Below are positions 25,897 through 34,669 of a DNA stretch of 64,000 nt, one piece after another; position 1 is the stretch's first letter; every line of letters begins with the position of its first letter. Location: NCBI GenBank assembly GCA_045106555.1, contig JBGCET010000008.1, positions 186,001-250,000 on the forward strand, written 5' to 3'. The translations under genes and the position numbers were made by a program. The notes under the pieces were generated by a model. The model had not been told where the DNA came from. It saw only the letters and a list, made by a program, of their open reading frames with translations, and did no database searches. This DNA comes from JANQOZ01 sp045106555. Its GTDB lineage: Bacteria; Pseudomonadota; Gammaproteobacteria; Xanthomonadales; SZUA-38.

Positions 25897-26298
25897 TCAG
25901 GCCTTACCCAGGTCTCGTGACGGCGCGGACTCGTTCAGCTGCCCTTCACCATCATAATTTGAATCCTGCCGATCCTGGCCGTAGAGAACCCGCAATGCTT
26001 CTTGGCGACTGTTGGATATGGCTGACATGGATGCGCCGTTAATCATATTACGGCGCCGACACTCAGTCAGCGACTCCACAAACTCATCCCAGCGCGGCGA
26101 CCCCTGGTGAGAACTCTTCAGTTCACCTTCAGCGAAATCGATCAGTGAATCCAGCATGGCGCGCTTTTGATCAGTAACCGACTCCAATTGGCGCAGGTCG
26201 TCCGCCACCAGTGCGTCTGACTCGTCCTTCAGGATGCCAAGAAGGTCATCCACACTCGCCTGCAGGTCATCTAAACGGGGTACCGGTCGTGCCATCAT
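25897..26298 (-). CDS. flgN: Flagellar export chaperone FlgN
   Basis: A 133-residue helical protein at the expected position behind flgM. FlgN binds the hook-filament junction proteins FlgK and FlgL and guides them to the export gate. Sequence shows amphipathic helices (LDDLQASVDDLLGILKDESD, LRQLESVTDQKRAML) and no membrane segment. The ATG overlaps the flgM stop (ATGA). The C-terminal 30 residues are polar and probably disordered. Identification rests on length, helical character and position, because FlgN is poorly conserved. Confidence 0.8.
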   Translation of the reverse strand: MMARPVPRLDDLQASVDDLLGILKDESDALVADDLRQLESVTDQKRAMLDSLIDFAEGELKSSHQGSPRWDEFVESLTECRRRNMINGASMSAISNSRQEALRVLYGQDRQDSNYDGEGQLNESAPSRDLGKA

Positions 26299-26606
26299 CC
26301 TCGTCCCTTAACGCCGGATTCAGATTGAATCAGCCCTTCAGCAATACTGCGGGAATCGACCTGGAAGTTGCCGCTGGCGATGGCTTCACGCAATGCGCTG
26401 ACCTTCTCCGCGTTGACGTCGGATTCTGTCTTGGCCGATTCCGAAATTTGTCCGATAGCCCTAGCCTCCAGGGTTAACGACACTTTGTCGGCAGCCGCCT
26501 GATCGGCTCCCGTTGCGGCAGGCAGGTTCTTTTCCGTATCCCGACTCTCGGAACGGTCATTTACCTCTGTTACGGGCACATTCGGCCCAACTGGGTTGGT
26601 AATCAT
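26295..26606 (-). CDS. flgM: Anti-sigma-28 factor FlgM
   Basis: A 103-residue FlgM that binds FliA until the hook is complete and is then exported. The N-terminal half is polar and disordered. The C-terminal half holds the sigma-binding helices (VNAEKVSALREAIASGNFQVDSRSIAEGLI, quoted in part as KVSALREAIASGNF). Two ATGs lie close together. The AAGGA at 26616-26620 sits 3 nt before the first (26612) and 9 nt before the second (26606), so the second is preferred. A sigma-28 promoter at 26635-26661, inside the flgA 3' end, makes flgMN subject to FliA feedback, in addition to read-through from flgA. Confidence 0.88.
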   Translation of the reverse strand: MITNPVGPNVPVTEVNDRSESRDTEKNLPAATGADQAAADKVSLTLEARAIGQISESAKTESDVNAEKVSALREAIASGNFQVDSRSIAEGLIQSESGVKGRG

Positions 26607-26618
26607 GGTCATAATTCC

Positions 26619-27482
26619 TTAAAAGACCCCTTGGTTATCGGCGCTGGCTGGCAAACCTTTAGTATGGGTAGCCAACTGGTCGTTATCCTGATGTGCCGCC
26701 TGGGCGGTGATCGCCGTCTGCAGCGCGCTGTGGTCAGTGCGAACAACGCCGCTGGCCATAATAACCCCCTGCACTTTTCTCTGGCTGGCAATGTTTTCCA
26801 CCGTAATATGATCACCTGCAGCGCCAGCTGACAGTGCCTTTCCGGCCACTCGTACGCTTAGGTTGCCAGCCCTGGCAACCAGCGTGACCCGGTCACCCCG
26901 CTGAATAATCTGAGGTGCCTGCAGCATGCTCTGAGTCACAATCACTCCAGGAGACAGAGAACGGCGTAGCTCCAAATCCACCACTTGACTGGTACTGTGA
27001 AGAAAACGCCCACCCACCTGGCTGATATCCATTTTCTGCACCATCACGTCGTGCTCGGACAATGTTTCCCCCCGCGACAACGCCCCCCTGGACACTAAGA
27101 CATCCTGCCACACGCGAACCCGTGCCCGAAGGTAGAGCGTCCAGGGAACACTCCCCTCACACTTAACGCCCACACTGGTATTGCCAAAGGCACGGGCGCC
27201 TGGCGCAGAAAACACTTTCAACTGGGCGTCACATAAGGCCAGACGTAAACGTGGATCGGGCGCCTGAATTTCGACGCTTAAGTTGTCACCAAACTGACGC
27301 GCACCCGTATCACGCAAAAAAGTCTCGGCGCTGCCAGCGATATCGGACAGCGGATGCAGTTGGCCTGCGCTAGCGCCGTTCACCAGCATTGGCGCTGTCA
27401 AGATCACGCTGATAATCAGTCGGAAAATTGACGAACTCCTGCGATTTGCCTTGATGGGTGTCGGATTTTTGTCGCTTTGCAT
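26619..27482 (-). CDS. flgA: P-ring assembly chaperone FlgA
   Basis: A 287-residue periplasmic chaperone for P-ring formation by FlgI. The ATG at 27482 is chosen because GGAG lies 6 nt upstream and a signal peptide follows (FRLIISVILTAPMLVNGASA). The frame stays open further upstream without support. The SAF-like domain is recognisable in VRVWQDVLVSRGALSRGE, LRRSLSPGVIVTQSML, IIQRGDRVTLVARAGNLSV and GAAGDHITVENIASQRKVQG. The gene is divergent from flgBCDE, with a sigma-54 promoter of its own. flgM follows directly, its ribosome-binding site overlapping the flgA stop. Confidence 0.9.
   Translation of the reverse strand: MQSDKNPTPIKANRRSSSIFRLIISVILTAPMLVNGASAGQLHPLSDIAGSAETFLRDTGARQFGDNLSVEIQAPDPRLRLALCDAQLKVFSAPGARAFGNTSVGVKCEGSVPWTLYLRARVRVWQDVLVSRGALSRGETLSEHDVMVQKMDISQVGGRFLHSTSQVVDLELRRSLSPGVIVTQSMLQAPQIIQRGDRVTLVARAGNLSVRVAGKALSAGAAGDHITVENIASQRKVQGVIMASGVVRTDHSALQTAITAQAAHQDNDQLATHTKGLPASADNQGVF
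26635..26661 (-). promoter_or_regulatory. Sigma-28 (FliA) promoter for flgMN
   Basis: On the minus strand TAAAGGTT (-35) is separated by 11 nt from GCCGATAA (-10), against the consensus TAAAGTTT-N11-GCCGATAA: 15 of 16 positions match. It lies inside the last codons of flgA. The predicted start of transcription is near 26628, just before the flgM ribosome-binding site. Confidence 0.8.
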
Positions 27483-27520
27483 ATTGGTCTCCATCCCTGG
27501 TGATACTTGCAGGGTTTCAG

Positions 27521-27536
27521 AGCAAATGTCGTGCCA
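27521..27536 (-). promoter_or_regulatory. Sigma-54 promoter for flgA
   Basis: On the minus strand TGGCACG-N4-TTGCT, a perfect match to the -24/-12 consensus with GG and GC 10 nt apart. It lies about 40 nt upstream of the flgA ATG. A second sigma-54 promoter faces the other way toward flgB, so the hook-basal-body region is controlled divergently by sigma-54 and an enhancer-binding protein (FleQ/FlrA type) encoded elsewhere. Confidence 0.85.
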
Positions 27537-27646
27537 GAGAAAATTGCAGCGTTCGCACTCCTCTCTATAGGGCCGCAGATTTTTTTCGAAACACCCAGGG
27601 CGGGTTTGGCCGCCAAAAAAACCGCAACGCACCTGCTGTTATCGGT

Positions 27647-27662
27647 TGGCACGCCCTTTGCT
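27647..27662 (+). promoter_or_regulatory. Sigma-54 promoter for flgBCDE and downstream genes
   Basis: TGGCACG-N4-TTGCT with GG at 27648-27649 and GC at 27660-27661, a full consensus match, 35 nt before the flgB ATG. It probably drives the long flgB to flgL unit, in which gaps are short throughout. Confidence 0.88.
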
Positions 27663-27696
27663 TTAGCTCACCCAGGACAATTAATCGGAAATCGCC

Positions 27697-28083
27697 ATGG
27701 CGTTTTCATTGGACTCAGTACTCGGCATACACCCACAGGCGTTGGAACTTCGCGCCCGACGGGCAGAGCTGCTGGCTCAGAACCTGGCCAACGCTGAAAC
27801 GCCCCATTACAAAGCGCGGGATCTGGACTTTAAAAATAGCCTGAAGCAATCCATCGAGGCGGCAATGCCAAAACGCACCCATGAAAACCACCTGCAGGCA
27901 CCGGTTCGAGCCAATGACGATGCGCTGTACCGAATCCCGTTACATCCCTCACTGGATGGCAACACGGTGACGGAAGAGTTTGAGAAAACGGCTTTTTCCG
28001 AAAATGCGGTGCGCTATCAGGCCAGCCTGATGTTTCTAACCCGAAAATTTTCTGCGTTGAAAGGCGCAATGAGCGATCAGTGA
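27697..28083 (+). CDS. flgB: Flagellar proximal rod protein FlgB
   Basis: A 128-residue rod protein exported through the flagellar type III apparatus. It has the N-terminal rod-family motif AQNLANAETPHYKARDLDF and a C-terminal helix (AVRYQASLMFLTRKFSALK) that pairs with the N-terminal helix in the assembled rod. The length is normal. It is first in the flgBCDEFGHIJKL unit, just downstream of a sigma-54 promoter, and is followed 7 nt later by flgC. Confidence 0.93.
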   Translation: MAFSLDSVLGIHPQALELRARRAELLAQNLANAETPHYKARDLDFKNSLKQSIEAAMPKRTHENHLQAPVRANDDALYRIPLHPSLDGNTVTEEFEKTAFSENAVRYQASLMFLTRKFSALKGAMSDQ

Positions 28084-28090
28084 ATCAGCT

Positions 28091-28498
28091 ATGAGTGACT
28101 CTTCTCTTTTTTCTGTTGCCGGCTCTGCCCTTAACGCACAAAGCGTTCGGCTCAACACCATCGCTTCAAACATGGCCAACGCCGATGTGGCGGCCAGCTC
28201 AGCGGAGGAAACTTTCCGCGCCCGGCTGCCGGTGTTCAAAGCAGATACCGGGGCTGGTCAGCTAAGCGGCGTGCAGGTTGCCGGCATTGTTGAGTCCGAT
28301 GCACCCGCAAGAATGCGCTATCAGCCCGATCACCCTCAAGCCAATGACGAGGGCTATGTGTTTCTGCCTAACGTCAACCTTATCGAACAAATGACCGACA
28401 TGATTTCCGCATCCCGCAGCTACCAGGCAAACCTGGAAGTCATCACAACAAGTAAAGAACTGATGCTGCAAACGCTGCAGCTAGGACAAAGGAGCTAA
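28091..28498 (+). CDS. flgC: Flagellar proximal rod protein FlgC
   Basis: A 135-residue rod component. It has the N-terminal motif VRLNTIASNMANADV and the central PDHPQANDEGYVFLPNVNLI block that is diagnostic of FlgC. The C-terminal helix is MISASRSYQANLEVITTSKE. It lies between flgB and flgD and ends 2 nt before flgD, which suggests translational coupling. Confidence 0.95.
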   Translation: MSDSSLFSVAGSALNAQSVRLNTIASNMANADVAASSAEETFRARLPVFKADTGAGQLSGVQVAGIVESDAPARMRYQPDHPQANDEGYVFLPNVNLIEQMTDMISASRSYQANLEVITTSKELMLQTLQLGQRS

Positions 28499-28500
28499 TT

Positions 28501-29172
28501 ATGCTGACTGGCGTCAATGACCTGACCAATATTCTTGGCCCTCAACGTCCTCGGACCATTGGCGACGGTGATCAAGAATTAGGCCAGGAGGAGTATTTCG
28601 CACTGATGGTTGCGCAGCTGCGCAATCAAGATCCCACCAAACCCCAGGACGGTGCTGAGTACCTGACGCAAATCGCCCAGTTTGGAACGGTTAACGGCAT
28701 TCAGGAACTGGAAAATTCGTTTGGTCAACTGGCCAGTGCAATCAATGGAAACCAGGCTCTGGCCGCCTCCAATTTAATTGACCGAGAAGTCTTGCTTCCC
28801 GGTGGATTTGGCCACTTGATCGAGGGAGAACCGTTGACCGGCCAGGTTGACCTGCCCCAGTCCAGTTCTGGGGTGCGGATTGAAATCAAGGATGAGAACA
28901 ACCGCCTGGTACGGGTCCTTAACATTGGACAGCAAAATGCTGGTGGTAACGAGTTTTCTTGGGATGGCCTTGACAGCAACGGCAACCCCGCACCCACAGG
29001 GCGCTACAACATCACCGCTGAAGCGGTGTACGGCGAGGAAAACTTCGCCGTCGAAGTGTTGGTGGCGGGCCGAGTAGAGAGCGTGTCTCTCGGCGGGTTT
29101 GCTGGACAAACTGTCTTAACAGTCGCGGGTCTTGGACAGGTAGGTCTAAGTGACGTGCGCGGCATTCAATAA
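28501..29172 (+). CDS. flgD: Flagellar hook cap/scaffold protein FlgD
   Basis: A 223-residue hook-capping scaffold needed for FlgE polymerisation. The conserved N-terminal region includes LGQEEYFALMVAQLRNQDPT and YLTQIAQFGTVNGIQELE. The C-terminal half holds Ig/FlgD-Tudor-like strands (GNEFSWDGLDSNGNPAPTGRY, quoted in part as FSWDGLDSNGNPAPTG). Length is typical. It is followed by flgE after 19 nt containing a GCAGGAG ribosome-binding site. Confidence 0.94.
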   Translation: MLTGVNDLTNILGPQRPRTIGDGDQELGQEEYFALMVAQLRNQDPTKPQDGAEYLTQIAQFGTVNGIQELENSFGQLASAINGNQALAASNLIDREVLLPGGFGHLIEGEPLTGQVDLPQSSSGVRIEIKDENNRLVRVLNIGQQNAGGNEFSWDGLDSNGNPAPTGRYNITAEAVYGEENFAVEVLVAGRVESVSLGGFAGQTVLTVAGLGQVGLSDVRGIQ

Positions 29173-29191
29173 CTAACGCAGGAGTTTTAAC

Positions 29192-30421
29192 GTGGCTTTT
29201 AATATTGCACTCAGTGGCCTCAATGCGGCCATGGCCGATCTCGACATTACCGGCAACAACATTGCCAATGCGTCAACCACGGGATTCAAATCCTCTCGCG
29301 GGGAATTTGTTGACCTGCTGGCTTCCGCCGGGTTTGTCATTTCAAGCCTCGACCCAGGAGACGGTGTGCGCTTGGCGGAGGTGCGCCAACAGTTTAGTCA
29401 GGGCAACATCAGCTTTACCGGTAACGCGCTGGATCTTGCCATCAGCGGCGGCGGATTTTTCGCCGTGCGCGACCCCAATGGGGCTAGCGCCTTTACTCGC
29501 AACGGCACCTTCTCTGTAGACCGTGATGGTTTTGTGGTCAATCCCTCGGGTGCCCGACTGCAGGCATTCGACGTGATCGACTCCAGCCTGCCAACATTCA
29601 ACAGCGCGTCCACTAATGACCTTCAGCTCTTAACCACCCAGGGAGCGCCTCAGGCCACTACCCAGGTCAACCTTGCACTCAATATCGACCCGCGTGATCC
29701 GCCGTTCATTAGCACACCCATCGACCCGGAACTCCCCGCAACATACGACTATTCGACAACGGTGACGGTTTACGATTCCTTGGGGGAAACCCACGCTGCC
29801 ACCGTGTATTTTCAGCAAACCAGCGAGTTGAATTTCACCTCTAGGTTGGTCATCGACGGTCTTGACGACCAAACCATAGACCCAGGCAACTTTGAGTTTA
29901 ACAGCAACGGAGAATTATCCGTCCCTGATCCTGCCACCATTAACTACGGCACCTTCACCCCGAGCAACGGCGCCGAACCGCTGAACATAGTTTTCAATTT
30001 CGCTGACACCACCAACCTTGCCGGAAGCTCAACGGTCAATTCTATCTCCCAGGACGGATTTGCCGCCGGCAGGTTGAGCAACATTGACATCGATGAATCG
30101 GGCATTGTGTTCGCTAGGTTCAGTAACGGCCAGTCAGACCCTCTCGGCAGAATTGCCCTGGCAAGATTCCAAAACCCCCAGGGCCTGCGAGCCGTCGGCG
30201 ACACACAGTGGGTTGAATCGTTTGCCTCCGGCCCCTCCATTCTGGGAGAACCCGGAGGTGCCGGACTTGGCTCAATCCAGGGTGGTAGCGTTGAGTCATC
30301 CAACGTGAACATTTCCGAAGAGCTGGTCAATCTCATCAGCGCTCAACGAAATTTCCAGGCCAATGCTCAGGTTATCAGCACCGCTGATGAACTTAACCAA
30401 ACACTGCTGAACATCCGTTAA
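29192..30421 (+). CDS. flgE: Flagellar hook protein FlgE
   Basis: A 409-residue hook subunit. The N-terminal motif is NNIANASTTGFKSSRGEFVD, followed by RQQFSQGNISFTGNALDLAI and GGGFFAV. The C-terminal helix is NVNISEELVNLISAQRNFQA. The middle carries the FlgE D1/D2 beta domains. Length is close to the E. coli protein (402). The stop overlaps the flgF start (TAATG). FlgE forms the universal joint between rod and filament. Confidence 0.95.
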   Translation: MAFNIALSGLNAAMADLDITGNNIANASTTGFKSSRGEFVDLLASAGFVISSLDPGDGVRLAEVRQQFSQGNISFTGNALDLAISGGGFFAVRDPNGASAFTRNGTFSVDRDGFVVNPSGARLQAFDVIDSSLPTFNSASTNDLQLLTTQGAPQATTQVNLALNIDPRDPPFISTPIDPELPATYDYSTTVTVYDSLGETHAATVYFQQTSELNFTSRLVIDGLDDQTIDPGNFEFNSNGELSVPDPATINYGTFTPSNGAEPLNIVFNFADTTNLAGSSTVNSISQDGFAAGRLSNIDIDESGIVFARFSNGQSDPLGRIALARFQNPQGLRAVGDTQWVESFASGPSILGEPGGAGLGSIQGGSVESSNVNISEELVNLISAQRNFQANAQVISTADELNQTLLNIR

Positions 30422-31164
30422 TGGATCGCTCGGTTTACATCGCTATGGGTGGCGCGCGGGACGCCATGCGTCTGCACGCCACCCAGGCGCACAATCTGGC
30501 CAACAGCCAAACCGTGGGGTTTCGTGCCGACCTAAACCGTGCCGAAAGTCAGCCGTTGACAGGCCCGGGCTATCAGGACCGAGTGCACGCCACGCAAACC
30601 GGCGAACGCATGCCCGACCTCTCGCCAGGGCTCATAAACCATACCGGAAGAGACCTGGATATTGCTGTCCAGGGTGACGGTTTTTTAATGGTCCAATCCG
30701 CCGACGGCAGCGAAATATTTAGTCGTGCCGGCAATCTGAAAGTGGATACCAATGGGGTGTTGGTGGATCACTCAAACCGCCCCGTGTTAGGGAACTCAGG
30801 GCCCATTGTGCTGCCACCTTTTGAAAAGCTGGAAATTGGTTCTGACGGCAGTATCAGCGTGCGCGGCGAAGGCGAGACCGAGGGCGCACTCAACGTTGTC
30901 GACCGCTTGCGCTTAACTAAACCTGACCACAAAGACTTAATCAAGTCGGCAGATGGCGCCATCCGACATCGCGACGGCCTGCCTGCCCTGCCCGACGCCT
31001 CAGTACAAATTACTTCGGGTGCGTTGGAATCCAGCAACGTTGAGCCAGTGGGCGCACTGGTGCAAATGATCGAGGTTCAGCGCCAGTTTGAAATGCACAT
31101 CAAGTTTATCGAAAACAGTGAAGAAAACGACCGCGCCGCAAGCCGACTGCTGCGAATGCGATAA
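30421..31164 (+). CDS. flgF: Flagellar proximal rod protein FlgF
   Basis: A 247-residue rod protein. It starts MDRSVYIAMGGARDAMRLHA, with HNLANSQTVGFRADL following, and has the block DLDIAVQGDGFLMVQ shared by FlgE/F/G. The C-terminal helix is LVQMIEVQRQFEMHIKFI. The start codon shares a base with the flgE stop. Length is normal, and flgG follows. Confidence 0.94.
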   Translation: MDRSVYIAMGGARDAMRLHATQAHNLANSQTVGFRADLNRAESQPLTGPGYQDRVHATQTGERMPDLSPGLINHTGRDLDIAVQGDGFLMVQSADGSEIFSRAGNLKVDTNGVLVDHSNRPVLGNSGPIVLPPFEKLEIGSDGSISVRGEGETEGALNVVDRLRLTKPDHKDLIKSADGAIRHRDGLPALPDASVQITSGALESSNVEPVGALVQMIEVQRQFEMHIKFIENSEENDRAASRLLRMR

Positions 31165-31185
31165 GGCGATATAGGAACTTAAGCT

Positions 31186-31971
31186 ATGAACCACGCTCTT
31201 TGGATTGCAAAAACTGGATTGGAAGCTCAGCAAACACGCCTGGCCGTCCAATCCAACAATTTGGCCAATGCCAACACTACCGGCTACAAGCGAGCGCGGG
31301 CAGTTTTTGAAGACTTGGTTTACCAGAACGTTCGGCAAGTTGGTGCCCAGTCCTCTGAAAGCACCCTGCTTCCTTCAGGTCTGTCTTTGGGTACTGGCGT
31401 GCGCACCGTTGCTACTGAAAAGCTCTTTAGCCAGGGCAATCTGGTTCAAACTGGCAATGCTCTGGATGTCGCAGTCCAGGGTCGCGGCTTCATCCAGATT
31501 CTTCTTCCCGATGGCGCTCAGGCATACACCCGGGATGGCTCGTTACAGGTCAGCGCGGATGGTCAATTGGTTACCTCAAGCGGCTACCCGGTGCAGCCGG
31601 CGATTACGATTCCCTCTGGCGCAGAAACGGTCACGCTCGCGCCTGACGGCACCGTGACGGTGAAAGTTGGTGGTCAAGATACCGCCACTCAGGTAGGCAC
31701 ATTGCAGCTTGCTGATTTCGTTAACCCCACTGGACTGCAGGCCGTTGGGCAAAACCTGTTCCGGGAATCGGCCGCCAGCGGCACACCGCAGACCGGCAAC
31801 CCGGCGCAAAATGGTTTGGGTTCCCTGCTTCAGGGTTCACTTGAAACCTCCAACGTCAATTCCGTCGAAGAACTCATCGGCCTGATCGAAACCCAACGCG
31901 CTTACGAAATGAACTCGCGCGCCATTGCCACCGCAGATCAAATGCTCGAATACGTGAATAACAACTTATGA
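31186..31971 (+). CDS. flgG: Flagellar distal rod protein FlgG
   Basis: A 261-residue distal rod subunit with the FlgG start MNHALWIAKTGLEAQQTRLA, the motif NNLANANTTGYKRARAVFED and FLN-like block ALDVAVQGRGFIQI. The C-terminal helix is EELIGLIETQRAYEMNSRAI. The length matches the family (about 260). Its stop overlaps the flgH start by 4 nt. Confidence 0.96.
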   Translation: MNHALWIAKTGLEAQQTRLAVQSNNLANANTTGYKRARAVFEDLVYQNVRQVGAQSSESTLLPSGLSLGTGVRTVATEKLFSQGNLVQTGNALDVAVQGRGFIQILLPDGAQAYTRDGSLQVSADGQLVTSSGYPVQPAITIPSGAETVTLAPDGTVTVKVGGQDTATQVGTLQLADFVNPTGLQAVGQNLFRESAASGTPQTGNPAQNGLGSLLQGSLETSNVNSVEELIGLIETQRAYEMNSRAIATADQMLEYVNNNL

Positions 31972-32633
31972 ACCGAATAACGCGCCTAACGCTACTAATG
32001 CTACTAGTGCTGCTGACGGTTCTAGGGGGCTGTGCAACCAAAGCACAAAAGCCTCCTGCGCCCTTGCCGGCAATGCCGACGACAACCCAACAGGCAACCC
32101 CGGCAAGTCAGGGAGCCATATACCAACCCTCCCCGCGCCTGGTGCTCTTTGAAGATGTCCGGGCACGCAATGTGGGCGATGTAATTACCGTTGTACTGAC
32201 CGAACAAACCAACGCCAGCAAAAGTGCCAGTACCGCCACCGACCGGGAAACCTCGTTTGATCTATCTCCGGGCCCGTTGTTTGGGCGGGATATTCAGGCT
32301 AGCCAACTGGAAAGCGGACAGGATTTTTCGGGCAACGGCTCCAGCAGCCAAAATAACAGCCTGTCTGGTTCGCTCACGGTGACGGTTGTGGGTGTTCTGG
32401 GTAACGGCCTGCTCGCCATCCAGGGCGAAAAATGGCTAACCCTAAATCAGGGCAAAGAATACTTGAGGATTGCCGGTCACGTTCGCGGGGCAGACGTCCG
32501 CGCCAACAACACGGTGTTATCCACCCAGATCGCCAACGCACAGATTACTTATTCCGGCTCAGGCGCGTTGCACGACGCAAACCGACAAGGCTGGTTAACT
32601 CGCTTGTTCGCCAACGTGCTGTCGCCACTCTAA
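31968..32633 (+). CDS. flgH: Flagellar L-ring lipoprotein FlgH
   Basis: A 221-residue outer-membrane lipoprotein forming the L-ring. The signal peptide ends in the lipobox VLGGC with the acylated Cys22. The conserved segments LFEDVRARNVGDVITVVLTE, NGLLAIQGEKWLTLNQGKEY and IRxA-type motif RIAGHVRGADVRANNTV are present. Its start overlaps the flgG stop (ATGA). Confidence 0.95.
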   Translation: MNRITRLTLLMLLVLLTVLGGCATKAQKPPAPLPAMPTTTQQATPASQGAIYQPSPRLVLFEDVRARNVGDVITVVLTEQTNASKSASTATDRETSFDLSPGPLFGRDIQASQLESGQDFSGNGSSSQNNSLSGSLTVTVVGVLGNGLLAIQGEKWLTLNQGKEYLRIAGHVRGADVRANNTVLSTQIANAQITYSGSGALHDANRQGWLTRLFANVLSPL

Positions 32634-32650
32634 AGCTCTTGGAACTCACT

Positions 32651-33781
32651 ATGAACATTGCAAAAACCGGCACCGGTAGTATTCGCCTGATCATCTTGGG
32701 CGTTTGCGCGCTGTTGTTAAGCGGCGCTGCCGGAGCTGATCAGCGCATCAAAGATCTGGCGAATGTCGCGGGCTTTCGGGAAAACCCCTTGGTGGGATAT
32801 GGGTTGGTCGTTGGGTTGGACGGCACGGGTGACCAAACCGTACAGGCGCCGTTCACGGTGCAAAGTCTAATCAGCATGCTCAACCAACTGGGCGTCGTGA
32901 TCCCCCCTGACACCCCTTTGCAGCTGAAAAACATCGCTGCGGTAGCCGTACACGCCTCACTGCCGCCGTTTGCCAAGCCCGGACAACAGATCGACATCAC
33001 GGTTTCGTCCATTGCCAACGCCAACAGTCTGCGCGGCGGTTCTTTGCTGATGACGCCGCTAAAAGGTGCCGACGGGCAGGTTTATGCCATCGCTCAGGGC
33101 AGTTTGATCGTGGGCGGATTTGGCGCTGAGGGCAGTGATGGTTCCTCCATCACATTCAATGTTCCAAGCGCCGGGCGAATTCCCAGCGGCGCCACCGTCG
33201 AGCGTCAGGTGGCGGGAGGCCGGATGCCCGGCGCCCCCATAACCCTGAACCTTCATTCTCCTGACTTTACTACCGCGGACAGGCTGGTCAGCGCCATCAA
33301 CCGCCGATTTACCGACTTGCCTGCAAGTGCAGCCGATCCTGGCACCGTGATTGTAAAGGCTCCGATGGACGCCACACTGTACATGCGGTTCGCCGCAGAA
33401 CTAGAAAATTTGACTCTGACCCCAGGATCACCAAGGGCAAAAGTTGTTGTCAATGCGCGCACCGGGACGGTGGTGGTGGGTCAGCATGTACGCGTATTGC
33501 CTGCGGCCATCACCCATGGCGGGCTGACAGTGACCATAGCGGAATCCCCACAGGTTGTTCAGCCCAACCCTCTGGCTGGCGGGGAAACCGCCGTGCAGGC
33601 CCAATCGGAAGTGACGATTACAGAAACCGAAAGCCGCATGTTCCTCATAGAACCCGGCGCAGCTTTAAGCGACATCGTTGAGGCCATTAATCAGGTTGGC
33701 GCGGCGCCTGGCGATGTGGTCGCGATCCTGGAAGCCCTGCGCCAGGCCGGCGCACTGAAAGCCGAATTTACGGTTATCTAA
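32651..33781 (+). CDS. flgI: Flagellar P-ring protein FlgI
   Basis: A 376-residue periplasmic P-ring subunit. The ATG at 32651 starts a signal peptide (IRLIILGVCALLLSGAAGA) followed directly by the mature start DQRIKDLANVAGFRENPLVG. The frame is open from 32432, but that stretch lies within flgH. Typical blocks are GYGLVVGLDGTGDQT, PFTVQSLISMLNQLGV and NVASVMVTA-like AAVAVHASLPPFAKPGQQID. The C-terminus is intact. FlgA is its chaperone. Confidence 0.95.
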   Translation: MNIAKTGTGSIRLIILGVCALLLSGAAGADQRIKDLANVAGFRENPLVGYGLVVGLDGTGDQTVQAPFTVQSLISMLNQLGVVIPPDTPLQLKNIAAVAVHASLPPFAKPGQQIDITVSSIANANSLRGGSLLMTPLKGADGQVYAIAQGSLIVGGFGAEGSDGSSITFNVPSAGRIPSGATVERQVAGGRMPGAPITLNLHSPDFTTADRLVSAINRRFTDLPASAADPGTVIVKAPMDATLYMRFAAELENLTLTPGSPRAKVVVNARTGTVVVGQHVRVLPAAITHGGLTVTIAESPQVVQPNPLAGGETAVQAQSEVTITETESRMFLIEPGAALSDIVEAINQVGAAPGDVVAILEALRQAGALKAEFTVI

Positions 33782-33787
33782 TTCGTC

Positions 33788-34669
33788 ATGCAGTTACCCA
33801 ACTCTGTGCCCTCCCCCATCCATCTTTCGCCTGCCGAGGCTAGCGCCGATGGGACCAAGACAGAAAAAAGTGACGCGCGTCTCCACGAAGCTGCGCAGGC
33901 GTTTGAAGGCGCATTTCTCAAGATTTTGCTCAAGTCCATGCGCAGCACTATTCCGGAAGGCGGGCTTTTTGACCGTCAGCAAATGGCTGCTTTTGAAGAA
34001 ATGCGTGATGGCGCTCTCGCAGATTCGTTGTCTGGCCGGGGCGCAACGGGAATTGCGCAAATTGTCGCTCAGCAACTCGGCGCCTCAACAAAGCCGACAC
34101 CGACAACAAATGCAACCATAATCGGAAACCCTCCCAGCGCGCACATTGAATCTAAGCGGCCAACGCCAATCGAGCAGCCAATCTCAGGCAGCACCAACGA
34201 GCAACAACGACGCTTTATTGATCAACTGCTACCCGCGGCGCGCACCGCTGCTAAGGCCTTGGGCATTGATCCAAGCGTCATCATCGCCCAAGCCGCGCTT
34301 GAAACAGGTTGGGGCCAGCACGTGCCGCAAAAGTCCAATGGCGCATCAAGCAACAACCTTTTTGGGGTTAAAAGTAGCTCGGGCTGGCGCGGCGACACGA
34401 CCCAGCACCAAACCACAGAATTTCTTGGCGGGAAATTGCGCAACGTGGTTGCCCAGTTTCGCGCCTATGCCGACCCGGCTGAAAGTGTCGCTGACTATGT
34501 GGAACTGATCTCTCAGTCCAAGCGATATGCCCCGGCGGTCAACGCTAAAAACTCGTCGGACTATCTAAAAGCACTCAGTGATGGTGGTTACGCCACCGAT
34601 CCCGACTATACCGAGAAAATACAGGCCATTTTAAAGAGCCTAGAAATGAGGTCCACCCATGACCATTGA
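33788..34669 (+). CDS. flgJ: Flagellar rod-cap and peptidoglycan hydrolase FlgJ
   Basis: A 293-residue bifunctional protein. The N-terminal rod-binding domain (AAQAFEGAFLKILLKSMRST, then GLFDRQQMAAFEEMRD) is joined by a polar linker to a C-terminal glucosaminidase domain (LGIDPSVIIAQAALETGWGQ, with the catalytic Glu in ALETGWG, then NNLFGVKSS and FRAYADPAESVADYV). The two-domain form is typical of gammaproteobacteria. It locally opens the peptidoglycan for rod passage. The 3' end overlaps flgK by 11 nt. Confidence 0.95.
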   Translation: MQLPNSVPSPIHLSPAEASADGTKTEKSDARLHEAAQAFEGAFLKILLKSMRSTIPEGGLFDRQQMAAFEEMRDGALADSLSGRGATGIAQIVAQQLGASTKPTPTTNATIIGNPPSAHIESKRPTPIEQPISGSTNEQQRRFIDQLLPAARTAAKALGIDPSVIIAQAALETGWGQHVPQKSNGASSNNLFGVKSSSGWRGDTTQHQTTEFLGGKLRNVVAQFRAYADPAESVADYVELISQSKRYAPAVNAKNSSDYLKALSDGGYATDPDYTEKIQAILKSLEMRSTHDH

